A stretch of DNA of 23,716 nt from JAZDJJ01 sp043804035. Lineage in GTDB: Bacteria > Bacteroidota > Bacteroidia > Palsa-948. Position numbers and translations under genes: made by a program. The notes below the pieces were generated by a model. It was not told where the DNA came from and did not search any database. It saw only the letters and a list, made by a program, of their open reading frames with translations. Location: the NCBI GenBank assembly GCA_043804035.1, contig JAZDJJ010000131.1:1-23716 (forward strand), in the 5' to 3' direction. Positions 7,690 through 16,113 of the stretch are shown piece by piece. The first letter of the stretch is position 1. Each line of letters opens with the position of its first letter.

Positions 7690-7717
7690 CAAAAATATTA
7701 TTTTTTTTTGATAACAA
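7690..7717 (-). promoter_or_regulatory. Predicted promoter of the YwqK-like gene
   Basis: On the minus strand TTG (7715-7717), a 17-bp spacer and TATTTTTG (7690-7697) match the Bacteroidota TTG/TAnnTTTG promoter. The -7 box ends 22 bp before the ATG. Confidence 0.6.
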
Positions 7718-7745
7718 GTATTTTTTCATTTGTAGGTATAGAGAA

Positions 7746-7909
7746 GGGCAGTTCTAAAAATACAAATAAACGTCATTGTGAGGGTTGCCTTAAGCAACCC
7801 GAAGCAATCTCTGTCCTGCTATTTGGTTACTGAGCTTGCCGAAGTAAGAGATTGCTTCCCCTTTGCTTCGCTTTGTGTCGCAATGACGAAATCAATTTTT
7901 GGGACTGCA
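7746..7909. repeat. Inverted-end palindromic element (MITE-like); possible outer end at 8034
   Basis: It starts GGGCAGTTCTAAAAAT (7746-7761) and ends CAATTTTTGGGACTGCAC (7892-7909). Inside are CGTCATTGTGAGGGTTGCC with the hairpin GGGTTGC-CTTAA-GCAACCC, GAAGCAATCT, and the opposite arm AGATTGCTTCCCC...CGCAATGACG. A second copy of the right end, ATTTTTAGAACTGCTC (8019-8034), pairs with the left end even better, so the whole 7746-8034 may be the unit. No transposase is present. The rest of the 7668-8126 gap, about 90 bp, shows no gene. Confidence 0.75.
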
Positions 7910-8126
7910 CAGAATAATTACTAACTCATGTTACGCAAAGTTTATTTCCCGCTGATTTTGCAGATGAATCGCAGATACAAAAATTTCTTTCTCGTATTGA
8001 GATTGCTGAATATTTTGGATTTTTAGAACTGCTCACTAATTAAATTTTTATCATCAAACTTGCTTGATAGAAAAGTTGCATTTGTGACCAGAACTCGGTA
8101 TTGTAAGAAGTTTAATTTTGTCAACA

Positions 8127-9191
8127 ATGAGCATAATACAATCCATCAATTATAATATTCACATTGGAGACGAATCCTTTGGTGAGATGGAATTGTTTTT
8201 TAATCGTAACAAATATTCCAAAATCATTTTTCTTGTTGATGAGAACACTAAAAAATACTGTTTACCAATAATTTATAAATCTGTTCCTGCACTAAATAAA
8301 ACCTCTGTCATTTCAATCAAAAGCGGTGAGAAGCATAAGAACATAATAACCTGTGCTGCTATTTGGAAAGCCCTTTCAGATAATAAAGCCGACAGGAAAT
8401 CATTGCTCATCAATTTGGGTGGAGGCGTGATTAGTGATATAGGTGGATTTGCTGCTTCCGTATTCAAAAGGGGAATTGATTTCATAAACATTCCCACTAC
8501 ACTGCTTGCTATGGTTGATGCTTCCGTAGGAGGAAAAACAGGAATTAATTTTAACGGAATTAAAAATGAAATAGGATTTTTCTCTTTTCCTAAAATTGTT
8601 TTTATTCATCCTATATTTCTTAAAACATTAAACAAACGGCACCTCGTTTCCGGTTTTGCAGAAGTAATAAAACACGGATTGATTGCAGATAAAAATTACT
8701 GGAACAAAGTGAAAGAAACGAATGCTCTGCATACAGAATGGCAAGAAATAATTACTCGTTCTGTTGAAATAAAAAACAAAATCGTTTTGAGTGATCCTTA
8801 TGAAAGCGGATTAAGGAAGATATTAAATTTTGGACATACTATTGGGCATGCACTTGAAACATACTCACTATTACACAGCAAAAATCCATTGCTACACGGC
8901 GAAGCCCTTGCCATTGGAATAATCTGCGAAACATATCTTTCAAAAAAAATGCTTGGACTCACGGATGAAGAATTACAGGATATTGTTTTATCAATAATTT
9001 CAATATTTCGTCCCAATAAAATAATGTTTCCATCCGGACATCTTATTAGATTTATGGTTCATGATAAAAAAAATCAGGAAGAGAAAATCAATTTTACTTT
9101 ATTAAATCATATTGGCGATGCAAAGATTAACTGCACTTGCAACAAAAAACTTATTGCAGAGGCAATTGCATTTTTCAATGATGCTGTTTAG
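8127..9191 (+). CDS. aroB: 3-dehydroquinate synthase
   Basis: AroB converts DAHP to 3-dehydroquinate, step two of the shikimate pathway, using NAD and a divalent metal. The signature GGGVISDIGGFAASVFKRG is followed by IPTTLLAMVDASVGGKTGIN, then FAEVIKHG with the metal-ligand glutamate, and LNFGHTIGHALE and HGEALAIG with metal-ligand histidines. The product is 354 aa from the ATG at 8127. A TTG three codons upstream (8118) could extend the frame, but the ATG is the more natural start. It is followed 51 bp later by aroA in the same direction, so the two probably form a shikimate operon. Confidence 0.95.
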   Translation: MSIIQSINYNIHIGDESFGEMELFFNRNKYSKIIFLVDENTKKYCLPIIYKSVPALNKTSVISIKSGEKHKNIITCAAIWKALSDNKADRKSLLINLGGGVISDIGGFAASVFKRGIDFINIPTTLLAMVDASVGGKTGINFNGIKNEIGFFSFPKIVFIHPIFLKTLNKRHLVSGFAEVIKHGLIADKNYWNKVKETNALHTEWQEIITRSVEIKNKIVLSDPYESGLRKILNFGHTIGHALETYSLLHSKNPLLHGEALAIGIICETYLSKKMLGLTDEELQDIVLSIISIFRPNKIMFPSGHLIRFMVHDKKNQEEKINFTLLNHIGDAKINCTCNKKLIAEAIAFFNDAV

Positions 9192-9242
9192 TGTTTTATT
9201 ATTTGTAGTTTCGCAAAAAAACTTTCAGAGAATCGGAATAGC

Positions 9243-10517
9243 ATGATTTATAGAATAACCAAACCTGAGAAAACGCTCCATGGGAATATTTATCTCACTG
9301 CTTCAAAAAGTGAAAGTAATCGTGTGCTTTTGATACAAGCATTTTCCAAACAACCTTTCAATATTATCAATCTTGCCAACTCACAGGATACGCAAATCCT
9401 TTCCGAGATTTTAAAAAACGAAACCCTTATTGAGCATCAAAGATCTTTTAAAAAACTAAATGCGGAAATAAATTATTATACTGGCGCTGGCGGTACCACC
9501 ATCCGTTTTCTCACTGCTTTTTTCGCTAATCGTTATGGCACACGCATCCTTACCGGTTCAGAGAGAATAAATAAACGTCCTATCAAACCATTAGTTGATT
9601 CACTTAATAAAATTGGAGCCGATATTTCTTATTTAAAAAAAACCGGTTATCCTCCGTTGTTGATAAAAGGAAGGGAGATAAAAGGCGGAAAAATTGAAAT
9701 AGATGCCAGCATAAGTAGCCAGTTTATTACAGCATTGCTTCTGTTGGCACCTATTCTGAAAGATGGACTTACTATTCACCTGAAAGGAAGAGTGGTATCG
9801 CGTTCTTATATTATGATGACATTTAAAGTTCTGAAATATTTTGGAATTGTTTGCACCTGGGAAGATGATATTATTTCTATTCCTCATCAGGATTTTATTG
9901 GAAAGGATTATTATATTGAAGCCGATTGGAGCGCGGCTTCTTATTGGTATGCTATGGTTGCTCTTGCCGAAGAAGCCGATATTAAAATACACGGACTTAA
10001 AAAAATATCCATACAAGGCGATGCTGTTGTTTCTGATATTTTTCAGTTTTTTGGTGTTAATACTGAATTTATCGGAAATACTGTGCGGCTTACCAAAACT
10101 AATTACATCCCCGAAGATTTTACTATTGATTTTTCCGACTATCCTGATATTGCTCAAACTTTGGCTGTGATAGTTGCCGCAAAAGGTATTCCTGCTTTTT
10201 TCAATGGGCTTCACACACTGCGTATCAAAGAAACCGATCGTATACAAGCATTATTAACAGAACTTGCAAAAATAGGAATACAGATGAAAGAAATAGGAGA
10301 AGCAAGTATTGAAATAAAAAGTCCTGCGAGAATTGAAAAGAGTGATACTCCATTATTCCAAACTTACAATGACCATCGCATGGCAATGTCTTTTGCACCG
10401 CTTGCTCTTGTGGTACCCGAAGTAAAAATTGAGTATCCTTATGTAGTAAAAAAATCCTACCCTAATTTTTGGAACGATATGAGAACGATGGGGTTTGAAA
10501 TAAATAATGAGGGATAA
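9243..10517 (+). CDS. aroA: 3-phosphoshikimate 1-carboxyvinyltransferase (EPSP synthase)
   Basis: AroA joins shikimate-3-phosphate and PEP to make EPSP. The 424-aa sequence has ASKSESNR (K22, R27), GAGGTTIRFLTAF in the PEP-binding region, GSERINKRPIKPLVDSL, SISSQFITALLL matching the shikimate-phosphate serines, the catalytic region DFSDYPDIAQTLAV, RIKETDR, and YNDHRMAMSFAPLAL. The GAGGTT loop in place of the usual GNAGT spacing is the form seen in many Bacteroidota enzymes. It follows aroB. A hairpin with a T-tract at the stop codon probably ends the transcript ahead of the convergent phoH gene. Confidence 0.95.
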   Translation: MIYRITKPEKTLHGNIYLTASKSESNRVLLIQAFSKQPFNIINLANSQDTQILSEILKNETLIEHQRSFKKLNAEINYYTGAGGTTIRFLTAFFANRYGTRILTGSERINKRPIKPLVDSLNKIGADISYLKKTGYPPLLIKGREIKGGKIEIDASISSQFITALLLLAPILKDGLTIHLKGRVVSRSYIMMTFKVLKYFGIVCTWEDDIISIPHQDFIGKDYYIEADWSAASYWYAMVALAEEADIKIHGLKKISIQGDAVVSDIFQFFGVNTEFIGNTVRLTKTNYIPEDFTIDFSDYPDIAQTLAVIVAAKGIPAFFNGLHTLRIKETDRIQALLTELAKIGIQMKEIGEASIEIKSPARIEKSDTPLFQTYNDHRMAMSFAPLALVVPEVKIEYPYVVKKSYPNFWNDMRTMGFEINNEG

Positions 10518-10538
10518 TTTTTATCTCATATTTTTTTA
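10508..10538 (+). terminator. Probable terminator of aroBA
   Basis: TGAGGGATAA and TTATCTCA can pair with a 2-nt bulge around a short T loop, followed by TATTTTTTTAG. The hairpin includes the aroA stop codon and lies between convergent genes. Confidence 0.5.
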
Positions 10539-10585
10539 GTTGAATAACACTTTGGAAATATTGAATGATGTATTTCTTTCTCTTT

Positions 10586-11533
10586 TTAGTATTTGAGTTT
10601 TGCATAAGCTGCAATGATATTTTTCACAAGTCGGTGACGTAGCACATCAGTTTCGTTCAGAAAAATAAAATCAATACCTGTAATATTTGCTAATGTTTTT
10701 GATGCACTCACCAATCCCGATGGAATATTTCTCGGAAGATCAATTTGCGTGATATCTCCGGTGATAATAAATTTGGCAGAAGCGCCCATTCGTGTAAGAA
10801 ACATTTTTAATTGATCTTCTGTAGCGTTTTGCGCTTCGTCAAGAATAACATAAGCGTTATCTAATGTGCGCCCGCGCATAAAAGCAAGAGGAGCAATCTC
10901 CACGATACGGTTCTCAATGAATGTTTGAATTTTTTCGGAAGGTATCATATCAAACAATGCATCGTAAAGCGGTTGAAGGTAAGGATCTAATTTTTCTTTC
11001 AAATCTCCCGGAAGAAAGCCCAAACTTTCTCCTGCTTCCACAGCAGGACGAGTGAGAATAATTTTTTTAATTTCCTTATTCTTCATTGCGCGGACAGCCA
11101 TTGCCACAGCAGTATATGTTTTTCCTGTTCCCGCTGGACCAATGGCAAAAACAATATCATTTGTCTTTACGCTTTCTACCATTTTGCGCTGGTTGGCAGT
11201 ATGAGATCGTACCACCATACCGTTGTTTCCAAAAACAATAATATCGTTTTCTTCTGCAGAAAAAGAGTTCGTCTGCAAATCGGTACCATCAAGGATCCGC
11301 TCTGTTTTTTCTTCAGTGATATGCCCATGCAATGTCAGATATTGCTGTAAAACCATGATGCGTTTTTCAAAAATATCTAATTCATCCTGGTTGCCCATGA
11401 CTTTAAGTGTTTCGCCACGTGCTACAATTTTTAATTTCGGAAAATGTTTTCGGATAATGTGCAAGTTGCGATCGTTTACTCCATAAAAATCAATGGAGTT
11501 GTCTGCGTCAATACGGATGATGAGTTCGTTCAA
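10586..11533 (-). CDS. PhoH-family ATPase
   Basis: This 315-aa protein is a PhoH-like P-loop ATPase. An N-terminal KH-like region (about 1-70) is followed by the Walker A motif GPAGTGKT (132-139), TRPAVEAGESLGFLPGDL, Walker B VILDEAQNAT and GDITQIDLP. Family members are cytoplasmic and are linked to RNA metabolism and stress, but the reaction is not settled. No ATG exists upstream of the conserved N-terminus: a TTG at 11533 begins the family-typical MNELIIRID, with an in-frame stop eight codons upstream, so the TTG start is well supported. It is convergent with aroA and follows yebC at a distance of about 150 bp. Confidence 0.93.
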   Translation of the reverse strand: MNELIIRIDADNSIDFYGVNDRNLHIIRKHFPKLKIVARGETLKVMGNQDELDIFEKRIMVLQQYLTLHGHITEEKTERILDGTDLQTNSFSAEENDIIVFGNNGMVVRSHTANQRKMVESVKTNDIVFAIGPAGTGKTYTAVAMAVRAMKNKEIKKIILTRPAVEAGESLGFLPGDLKEKLDPYLQPLYDALFDMIPSEKIQTFIENRIVEIAPLAFMRGRTLDNAYVILDEAQNATEDQLKMFLTRMGASAKFIITGDITQIDLPRNIPSGLVSASKTLANITGIDFIFLNETDVLRHRLVKNIIAAYAKLKY

Positions 11534-11631
11534 GGAAATTATAGATTAGTTAATTATCTTCTTTGTTTACATTTATGTCGCAAAGTAAATTTAAATTCAA
11601 GATAGAAGTACAACACAATTAAATTCCACTG

Positions 11632-11667
11632 CGAAAAGAAAGTTCTGTAAAAAAAACAGAAACTTTT
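11632..11667 (-). terminator. Probable terminator of the yebC-family gene
   Basis: On the minus strand AAAGTTTCTGT pairs with ACAGAACTTT (one bulged base) across a T-rich loop, followed by CTTTTCGC. It lies about 20 bp beyond the stop at 11686. The U-tract is short, so this is only a reasonable candidate. Confidence 0.5.
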
Positions 11668-11685
11668 CCCTGAAAAATTTATCTG

Positions 11686-12393
11686 TTATTTCAAATTATG
11701 ATACACATGCTGAACATCATCATCCTGCTCAAGAGATTCAATAAGTTTCATTACATCTTCCTGCTGTATTTCATTTAGTTCAATATAATTATTTGGGATA
11801 CGTTGCTTTTCTGCACTGATGACTTTGATTTTTTTTTCATCTAATACTTTTGCCATAGAACCAAAAGCATTGAAAGAAGTATAAATGTACGCTTCATTTT
11901 CATCTATGGCAATATCTTCTAATCCGTAATCAATCAGTTCAAGTTCTATTTCATCAAAAGTTAAATTTTCTTTTTCTATTTTAAAAACTCCTTTGCGTTC
12001 AAACAAAAAATCTAATGAGCCAGTTTTGCCGAGCAATCCACCACCACGAGCAAAGTGCATGCGTACATTAGAAACTGTACGGGTGGGATTACCAGTAGCC
12101 GTTTCTACTACGATGGCAACACCGTGAGGACCGTAGCCCTCGTACACTATTTCTTCAAAGGTGGATGCATCCTTTGCCGAAGCACGTTTGATTGCCGCAT
12201 CCACTCTATCCTTAGGCATGTTCACGCTTTTGGCATTTTGAATAACAGTGCGCAATCGTGGATTACTGTCAGGATTTGCTCCACTTTGTTTTACAGCAAT
12301 GGCAATTTCTTTACCAATACGAGTAAATGATTTTGCCATCCTATCGTAACGGGCAAACATCTTGTGCTTTCGCTTTTCAAAAACTCTTCCCAT
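11686..12393 (-). CDS. YebC/PmpR-family protein
   Basis: This 235-aa protein belongs to the YebC/TACO1 family. It opens with MGRVFEKRKHKMFARYDRMA, then FTRIGKEIAIAVKQSG, and NMPKDRVDAAIKRA, followed by VYEGYGPHGVAIVVE and the family-typical RGGGLLGKTGSLDFLFE. The length matches the family. Members are annotated as DNA-binding transcriptional regulators, while more recent work links the family to ribosomes stalled on polyproline; sequence alone cannot choose between these. It stands alone, with a candidate terminator downstream and an AT-rich 247-bp gap upstream shared with the divergent nrnA gene. Confidence 0.93.
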   Translation of the reverse strand: MGRVFEKRKHKMFARYDRMAKSFTRIGKEIAIAVKQSGANPDSNPRLRTVIQNAKSVNMPKDRVDAAIKRASAKDASTFEEIVYEGYGPHGVAIVVETATGNPTRTVSNVRMHFARGGGLLGKTGSLDFLFERKGVFKIEKENLTFDEIELELIDYGLEDIAIDENEAYIYTSFNAFGSMAKVLDEKKIKVISAEKQRIPNNYIELNEIQQEDVMKLIESLEQDDDVQHVYHNLK

Positions 12394-12602
12394 AATTTAA
12401 TCCTAAGTTTGAGAATTTATTATTCAATAATAAATAATCAATATTCAATAGAATAAAGGTATACAATTTATGTAATGAAAAAACAAAAATACAAACAATA
12501 GGTTATTGAGCATTTACCGAAAATTAAAGTTATCGTCCTTAGATTTTTCTATAAATCCTTTTGGATTTTTATCCCGTTTATATGTAATTAAAAAATTTTA
12601 TG

Positions 12603-12610
12603 TAGGTTTG
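12603..12610 (+). promoter_or_regulatory. Candidate -7 box for the nrnA operon
   Basis: TAGGTTTG matches TAnnTTTG exactly and lies 30 bp before the ATG at 12641. The -33 region is T-rich without a clear TTG, so support is partial. Confidence 0.4.
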
Positions 12611-12640
12611 TTCTCACTCACTACTTTTTGATAACACGTC

Positions 12641-13663
12641 ATGACTCAAACCGACATTACTCAAATCAAAGAACTACTCAGCAAGCGAAAGAGTATCGTC
12701 ATCGTTACGCATAAAAATCCCGATGGCGATGCTATGGGTTCTTCGTTAGGGCTTTATAATTTTCTTATTCGCAAAAAACATCGCGTTACTGTAATTACTC
12801 CAAACGATTATCCATCTTTTCTGCATTGGCTTCCGGGTAATAATAAGGTGATGGATTTTTTTGTTCATCCACAAGAAGCTAAAGTAAAAATTGAAAAAGC
12901 CAATATTATCTTCTGCCTTGATTTCAATGGCTTGAAGCGAATAGATAACCTGCAGAAGCCAGTAAAAAAATCACGCGCTACAAAAATTCTGATTGACCAT
13001 CACCTGCAGCCCGAACATTTTGCCGACTATTATTTTCACAACAAAAAAGCATCTTCAACTTCTGAATTAGTGTTTGATTTCATATCTATACTAAATGAAA
13101 AACAATTCATCAATAAAAAAATAGCCAACTGTTTGTATTGCGGCATCATGACAGATTCGCTTAACTTCCGCGTGCATACCACTTCTGCGAAAACGCATCG
13201 CATTGTTGCCGAACTGATTGAAGCAGGTGCTCAAAATACATTGGCTTATCATCATGTTTTTGGTACTAATACAGAAGATTGTGTGCGACTTTTAGGACAT
13301 TGCATTAGTCACGAAATGAAAGTGCTGAAAGAATATAATGTTGCTTTTATCGCATTGTCAAAAAGTGATTTGAAAAAATATAATTTCCGAAAAGGTGATA
13401 TAGAAGGTGTGGTAAATTATCCGCTTTCTATTGAGGGAATCTGTTTATCAGTATTCTTCACAGAGATGGATAACGAAATAAAAATTTCATTTCGTTCAAA
13501 AAGAAATTTTGATGTGAATAAATTCGCACGCGATCATTTTAACGGAGGTGGACACATGAACGCAGCTGGTGGGGAAGAACATATCACATTAGACGAAACT
13601 GTACTTAAATTTATTAACCTTCTTCCTCAATATAAAAATGAATTACTTCGCTATGAGATGTAA
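12641..13663 (+). CDS. nrnA: DHH-family phosphoesterase, NrnA-like (oligoribonuclease / pAp phosphatase)
   Basis: A 340-aa cytoplasmic DHH/DHHA1 phosphoesterase. NPDGDAMGSS (D28, D30), a central aspartate in CLDFNGL, LIDHH (D119-H121), and GIMTDSLNFR supply the metal ligands, and the C-terminal DHHA1 part has FNGGGHMNAAGG (302-305 GGGH). In the family, NrnA degrades 2-5-nt RNAs and dephosphorylates 3'-phosphoadenosine 5'-phosphate. Its 3' end overlaps the first FKBP gene, so the four genes 12641-16112 probably form one operon. A DHH phosphoesterase beside FKBP lipoproteins resembles the gldI locus of gliding Bacteroidota. Confidence 0.9.
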   Translation: MTQTDITQIKELLSKRKSIVIVTHKNPDGDAMGSSLGLYNFLIRKKHRVTVITPNDYPSFLHWLPGNNKVMDFFVHPQEAKVKIEKANIIFCLDFNGLKRIDNLQKPVKKSRATKILIDHHLQPEHFADYYFHNKKASSTSELVFDFISILNEKQFINKKIANCLYCGIMTDSLNFRVHTTSAKTHRIVAELIEAGAQNTLAYHHVFGTNTEDCVRLLGHCISHEMKVLKEYNVAFIALSKSDLKKYNFRKGDIEGVVNYPLSIEGICLSVFFTEMDNEIKISFRSKRNFDVNKFARDHFNGGGHMNAAGGEEHITLDETVLKFINLLPQYKNELLRYEM

Positions 13664-14237
13664 AATTGTTATGTGTTTCTATATTTTATATTCTGCATTA
13701 TCAATATTTTACAAAAATGTATCAGGATATTTTTGTTTAGTTGTTATATCTCTCGTCCTTTTCTCTTGCAAAAATGATTCTGTTCCGAAAGAAAAAATTG
13801 ACCCAACAATATTCAAAGAGGCGCTTGTGAAAGTAAACAAATATGAAGTTCAAAAAGAAACAGATGAAATAGAGCAATACATAAAACATCGCAACTGGAA
13901 AATGACTGTTACCAAAACAGGACTTCGGTATATGATAATGAAAACAGGAAAAGGCGAAAACCCTCTTTCCGGGCAAACAGTAAAAATGAATTACAAAATT
14001 TCTTTGCTTGACGGAACAGAATGTTATTCATCAGAAAAAGAAAATGCAAAAGAATTTATTGTAGATAATGATAATGTGGAAAGCGGCATTCACGAAGCAG
14101 TACAATTGATGCACACTGGAGAGAAAGCAAAATTCATTCTGCCATCAAAACTTGCTCATGGTTTGCACGGAGATGATAATAAAATTCCACCACTCTCGGC
14201 AATAATCGTTGATTTGGAATTATTAGAAATAAAATAA
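13638..14237 (+). CDS. FKBP-like lipoprotein 1 (GldI-like), with degenerate active site
   Basis: A single FKBP domain (about 90-199) follows a lipoprotein signal ending VLFSC (C44) and a short helical linker. It has the family's frame VKMNYKISLLDGTE, then SGIHEAVQLMHTGEKAKFIL, PSKLAHG and IPPLSAIIVDLELLEI. The key pocket residues are changed: the FDSS motif is CYSS, the pocket Trp of GW is His (GIH), and the Tyr of AYG is His. It is therefore unlikely to be an efficient prolyl isomerase. Size, lipidation and neighbourhood fit GldI of gliding Bacteroidota, but I do not assign the symbol. The start is uncertain: ATGs at 13638, 13653 and 13671 are in frame; the first two lie within the end of nrnA, and 13671 follows it. 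The signal region 13677-13711 has a degenerate 7-bp period. Confidence 0.8.
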   Translation: MNYFAMRCKIVMCFYILYSALSIFYKNVSGYFCLVVISLVLFSCKNDSVPKEKIDPTIFKEALVKVNKYEVQKETDEIEQYIKHRNWKMTVTKTGLRYMIMKTGKGENPLSGQTVKMNYKISLLDGTECYSSEKENAKEFIVDNDNVESGIHEAVQLMHTGEKAKFILPSKLAHGLHGDDNKIPPLSAIIVDLELLEIK

Positions 14238-14243
14238 AATGAA

Positions 14244-15155
14244 ATGAAAAATTCGAAATTTTCTGTTTGCTCTTTACTATTTTCTATTCTCTATTCTCTG
14301 TTTTCTATTTTCTATTTTGGGTGCAGTTCTCCCAATATTCATAACGACTTTTCCGAAACCGAAAATGGACTCCTTTATAAATTAGTTGGTGTTGGCGATA
14401 GCGAGCGTAAAGCAAAGACAAATGATTACATCACTGCTCAGATAATAATTATTGCCGACAACGATTCTGTTTTGTTTAATTCCCGCGAGTTTGGTATTGA
14501 CGGCACAGTAACATTTAAGTTGCCTGCTCCCATGTTCAAAAAAGATTACCGCGAAGGATTTCAACTTCTTTCTGAAGGCGATAGTGCTATTTTCCTTACC
14601 GATGCTTACACATTTTTTGTGTGCATCAATCAAGATATTATTCCTGAAAAGATGAATAAGAACAGCGTCATTCGTATTGAAACAAAAATTTTTAAAATTC
14701 GTAACGAGCAGGAACACGAACTGGATGAAAAAGAAAAACAGCGTGCTCTGGAAATGGGAGAGTTTGAAGAAAAAAAAAATCTTACTGATTATCTTACCTT
14801 AAATAAAATTACAAATGAACCTTTTGCCAATGGAATATATTATCTCAAAATTCGTGAAGGAAACGGACCGGTCCTTGATTCGTGCAATGTTGCGATTCTC
14901 TATTATCGCGGTTGCTTTCTTAATGGAAAATATTTTGATTCCAATTATGAAACACAGCCCTTTGAATATATTGTCGGAGCAGAAGACCAGTTGATAAAAG
15001 GACTTGAAACAGGTGTTAAAAAAATGCACGAAGGTGAGAAAGCAAAATTTATTATACCTTCGTATCTTGCTTTTGGTAGTCAGGGTTCATCCACAGGAAT
15101 TGTACCTCCATTTACAACGGTTATCTATGAAGTGGAACTGCTGAAAGTACAGTAA
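14244..15155 (+). CDS. FKBP-like lipoprotein 2, two FKBP-like domains
   Basis: A 303-aa lipoprotein with a signal ending FYFGC (C27). Residues about 38-152 form a very degenerate FKBP-like domain (GLLYKLVGVGD, then REGFQLLSEGDSAIFL). A charged helical linker follows (QEHELDEKEKQRALEMGE), then a C-terminal FKBP domain with YYRGCFLNGKYFDSN, LIKGLETGVKKMHEGEKAKF, SYLAFG and VPPFTTVIYEVELLKV. FDS is retained in the second domain, but the pocket Trp is Leu (KGL) and Tyr is Phe (AFG). It begins 6 bp after FKBP 1 and has the same layout as FKBP 3. The signal peptide is coded by heptamer repeats (14276-14317). It probably acts in the periplasm on folding of envelope proteins, though catalysis is doubtful. 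Confidence 0.87.
   Translation: MKNSKFSVCSLLFSILYSLFSIFYFGCSSPNIHNDFSETENGLLYKLVGVGDSERKAKTNDYITAQIIIIADNDSVLFNSREFGIDGTVTFKLPAPMFKKDYREGFQLLSEGDSAIFLTDAYTFFVCINQDIIPEKMNKNSVIRIETKIFKIRNEQEHELDEKEKQRALEMGEFEEKKNLTDYLTLNKITNEPFANGIYYLKIREGNGPVLDSCNVAILYYRGCFLNGKYFDSNYETQPFEYIVGAEDQLIKGLETGVKKMHEGEKAKFIIPSYLAFGSQGSSTGIVPPFTTVIYEVELLKVQ
14276..14317 (+). repeat. Heptanucleotide repeat coding a lipoprotein signal core
   Basis: Six consecutive 7-bp units (ACTATTT, TCTATTC, TCTATTC, TCTGTTT, TCTATTT, TCTATTT) encode most of the hydrophobic segment LFSILYSLFSIFYF. Similar but more degenerate 7-bp periods lie at 13677-13711 and 15217-15244 in the two neighbouring FKBP genes. Confidence 0.85.
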
Positions 15156-15191
15156 AGAAAATTCAAAGTTTAATTTTTAAAAATTAAAATT

Positions 15192-16112
15192 ATGAAAAAC
15201 CAACATCAAACATTGTTTGCCTATTGCTTATTGTCTATTATCTGTACGCTGTTTTTTTCTTGTGCCGAATCTGAATTTTCTGATTATGAACAAACTAAAA
15301 CAGGACTTTATTACAAGTTTCATATTCATGGAAAAGATACTATTCATCCGCAATATGGTAATGTGATACGTATTAAAATGATTCAATGTTTGAACGATTC
15401 TATTTTGCAAAACACCAATGATTTTAGTCCCGATGGATTAGACCAGTATCTTTCCGAACCACGTTTCAAAGGAGCCATTGAAGAAGGAATTAGATTGATG
15501 TGCATAAACGATAGTGCTACTTTTTTGGTAAACAGCGATTCAGTTAATAAATATTATCCTACTCCCGATTCGTTAAAAATGTTCAAACCAAAAAGTCATC
15601 TTGTTTTTAATATAAAACTTATGCAGATAAAAACCATGCAGGAAGTGCAATGGGAACAAGAGCAGCAATTTAAGGTATATGTCAATGAAAGAAAAGAAAA
15701 AGAACAACCTGAAATAGAACAGTATCTAAAGGATAATCACATAGATGTTAAACCAACTGCCAAAGGAATTTATTTTATTGAAAAAGAAAAAGGTAAAGGC
15801 AAAAATCCGAAAGATGGCGATACTGTTGTGGTGCATTACAACGGAACTTTATTAGACGGAACCATCTTTGATTCATCAGTGAAACGCAATGAGCCATTTA
15901 CTTTTGTGGTGAATGATAAAGGACAAATGAGTGTAATACCAGGATGGAATGAAGGAATAAAAATGCTAAAGAAAGGAAGCAGTGCAACATTTATTATTCC
16001 CTCAAAATTGGCTTACGATTCAATTGGAATAATAAATCCGCAAACAAAAAAATATTTTATTCTGCCTTATACACCCCTTGTTTTTGACATTCAATTACTT
16101 AACATCAAATAA
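15192..16112 (+). CDS. FKBP-type peptidyl-prolyl isomerase lipoprotein 3, intact C-terminal site
   Basis: A 306-aa lipoprotein with a signal ending LFFSC (C24). Its N-terminal FKBP-like domain (about 34-150) is degenerate, a charged helical linker follows (about 152-182), and the C-terminal domain (about 185-306) has the canonical pocket: VVVHYNGTLLDGTIFDSS, SVIPGWNEGIKML, and LAYD, with FDSS, VIPGW and the Tyr all kept. An insertion follows LAYD (SIGIINPQTKKYFIL) before PYTPLVFDIQLLNI, and the usual IPP is LPY. Of the three tandem paralogues this is the one most likely to be catalytically active. Its start is 36 bp after FKBP 2. A dispersed palindromic element begins 2 bp after its stop codon. 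Confidence 0.9.
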   Translation: MKNQHQTLFAYCLLSIICTLFFSCAESEFSDYEQTKTGLYYKFHIHGKDTIHPQYGNVIRIKMIQCLNDSILQNTNDFSPDGLDQYLSEPRFKGAIEEGIRLMCINDSATFLVNSDSVNKYYPTPDSLKMFKPKSHLVFNIKLMQIKTMQEVQWEQEQQFKVYVNERKEKEQPEIEQYLKDNHIDVKPTAKGIYFIEKEKGKGKNPKDGDTVVVHYNGTLLDGTIFDSSVKRNEPFTFVVNDKGQMSVIPGWNEGIKMLKKGSSATFIIPSKLAYDSIGIINPQTKKYFILPYTPLVFDIQLLNIK

Positions 16113-16113
16113 A

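Noticed and set aside
9633..10247. Long minus-strand frame opposite aroA
   Set aside because: Shadow of aroA; no recognisable domain, and aroA is intact.
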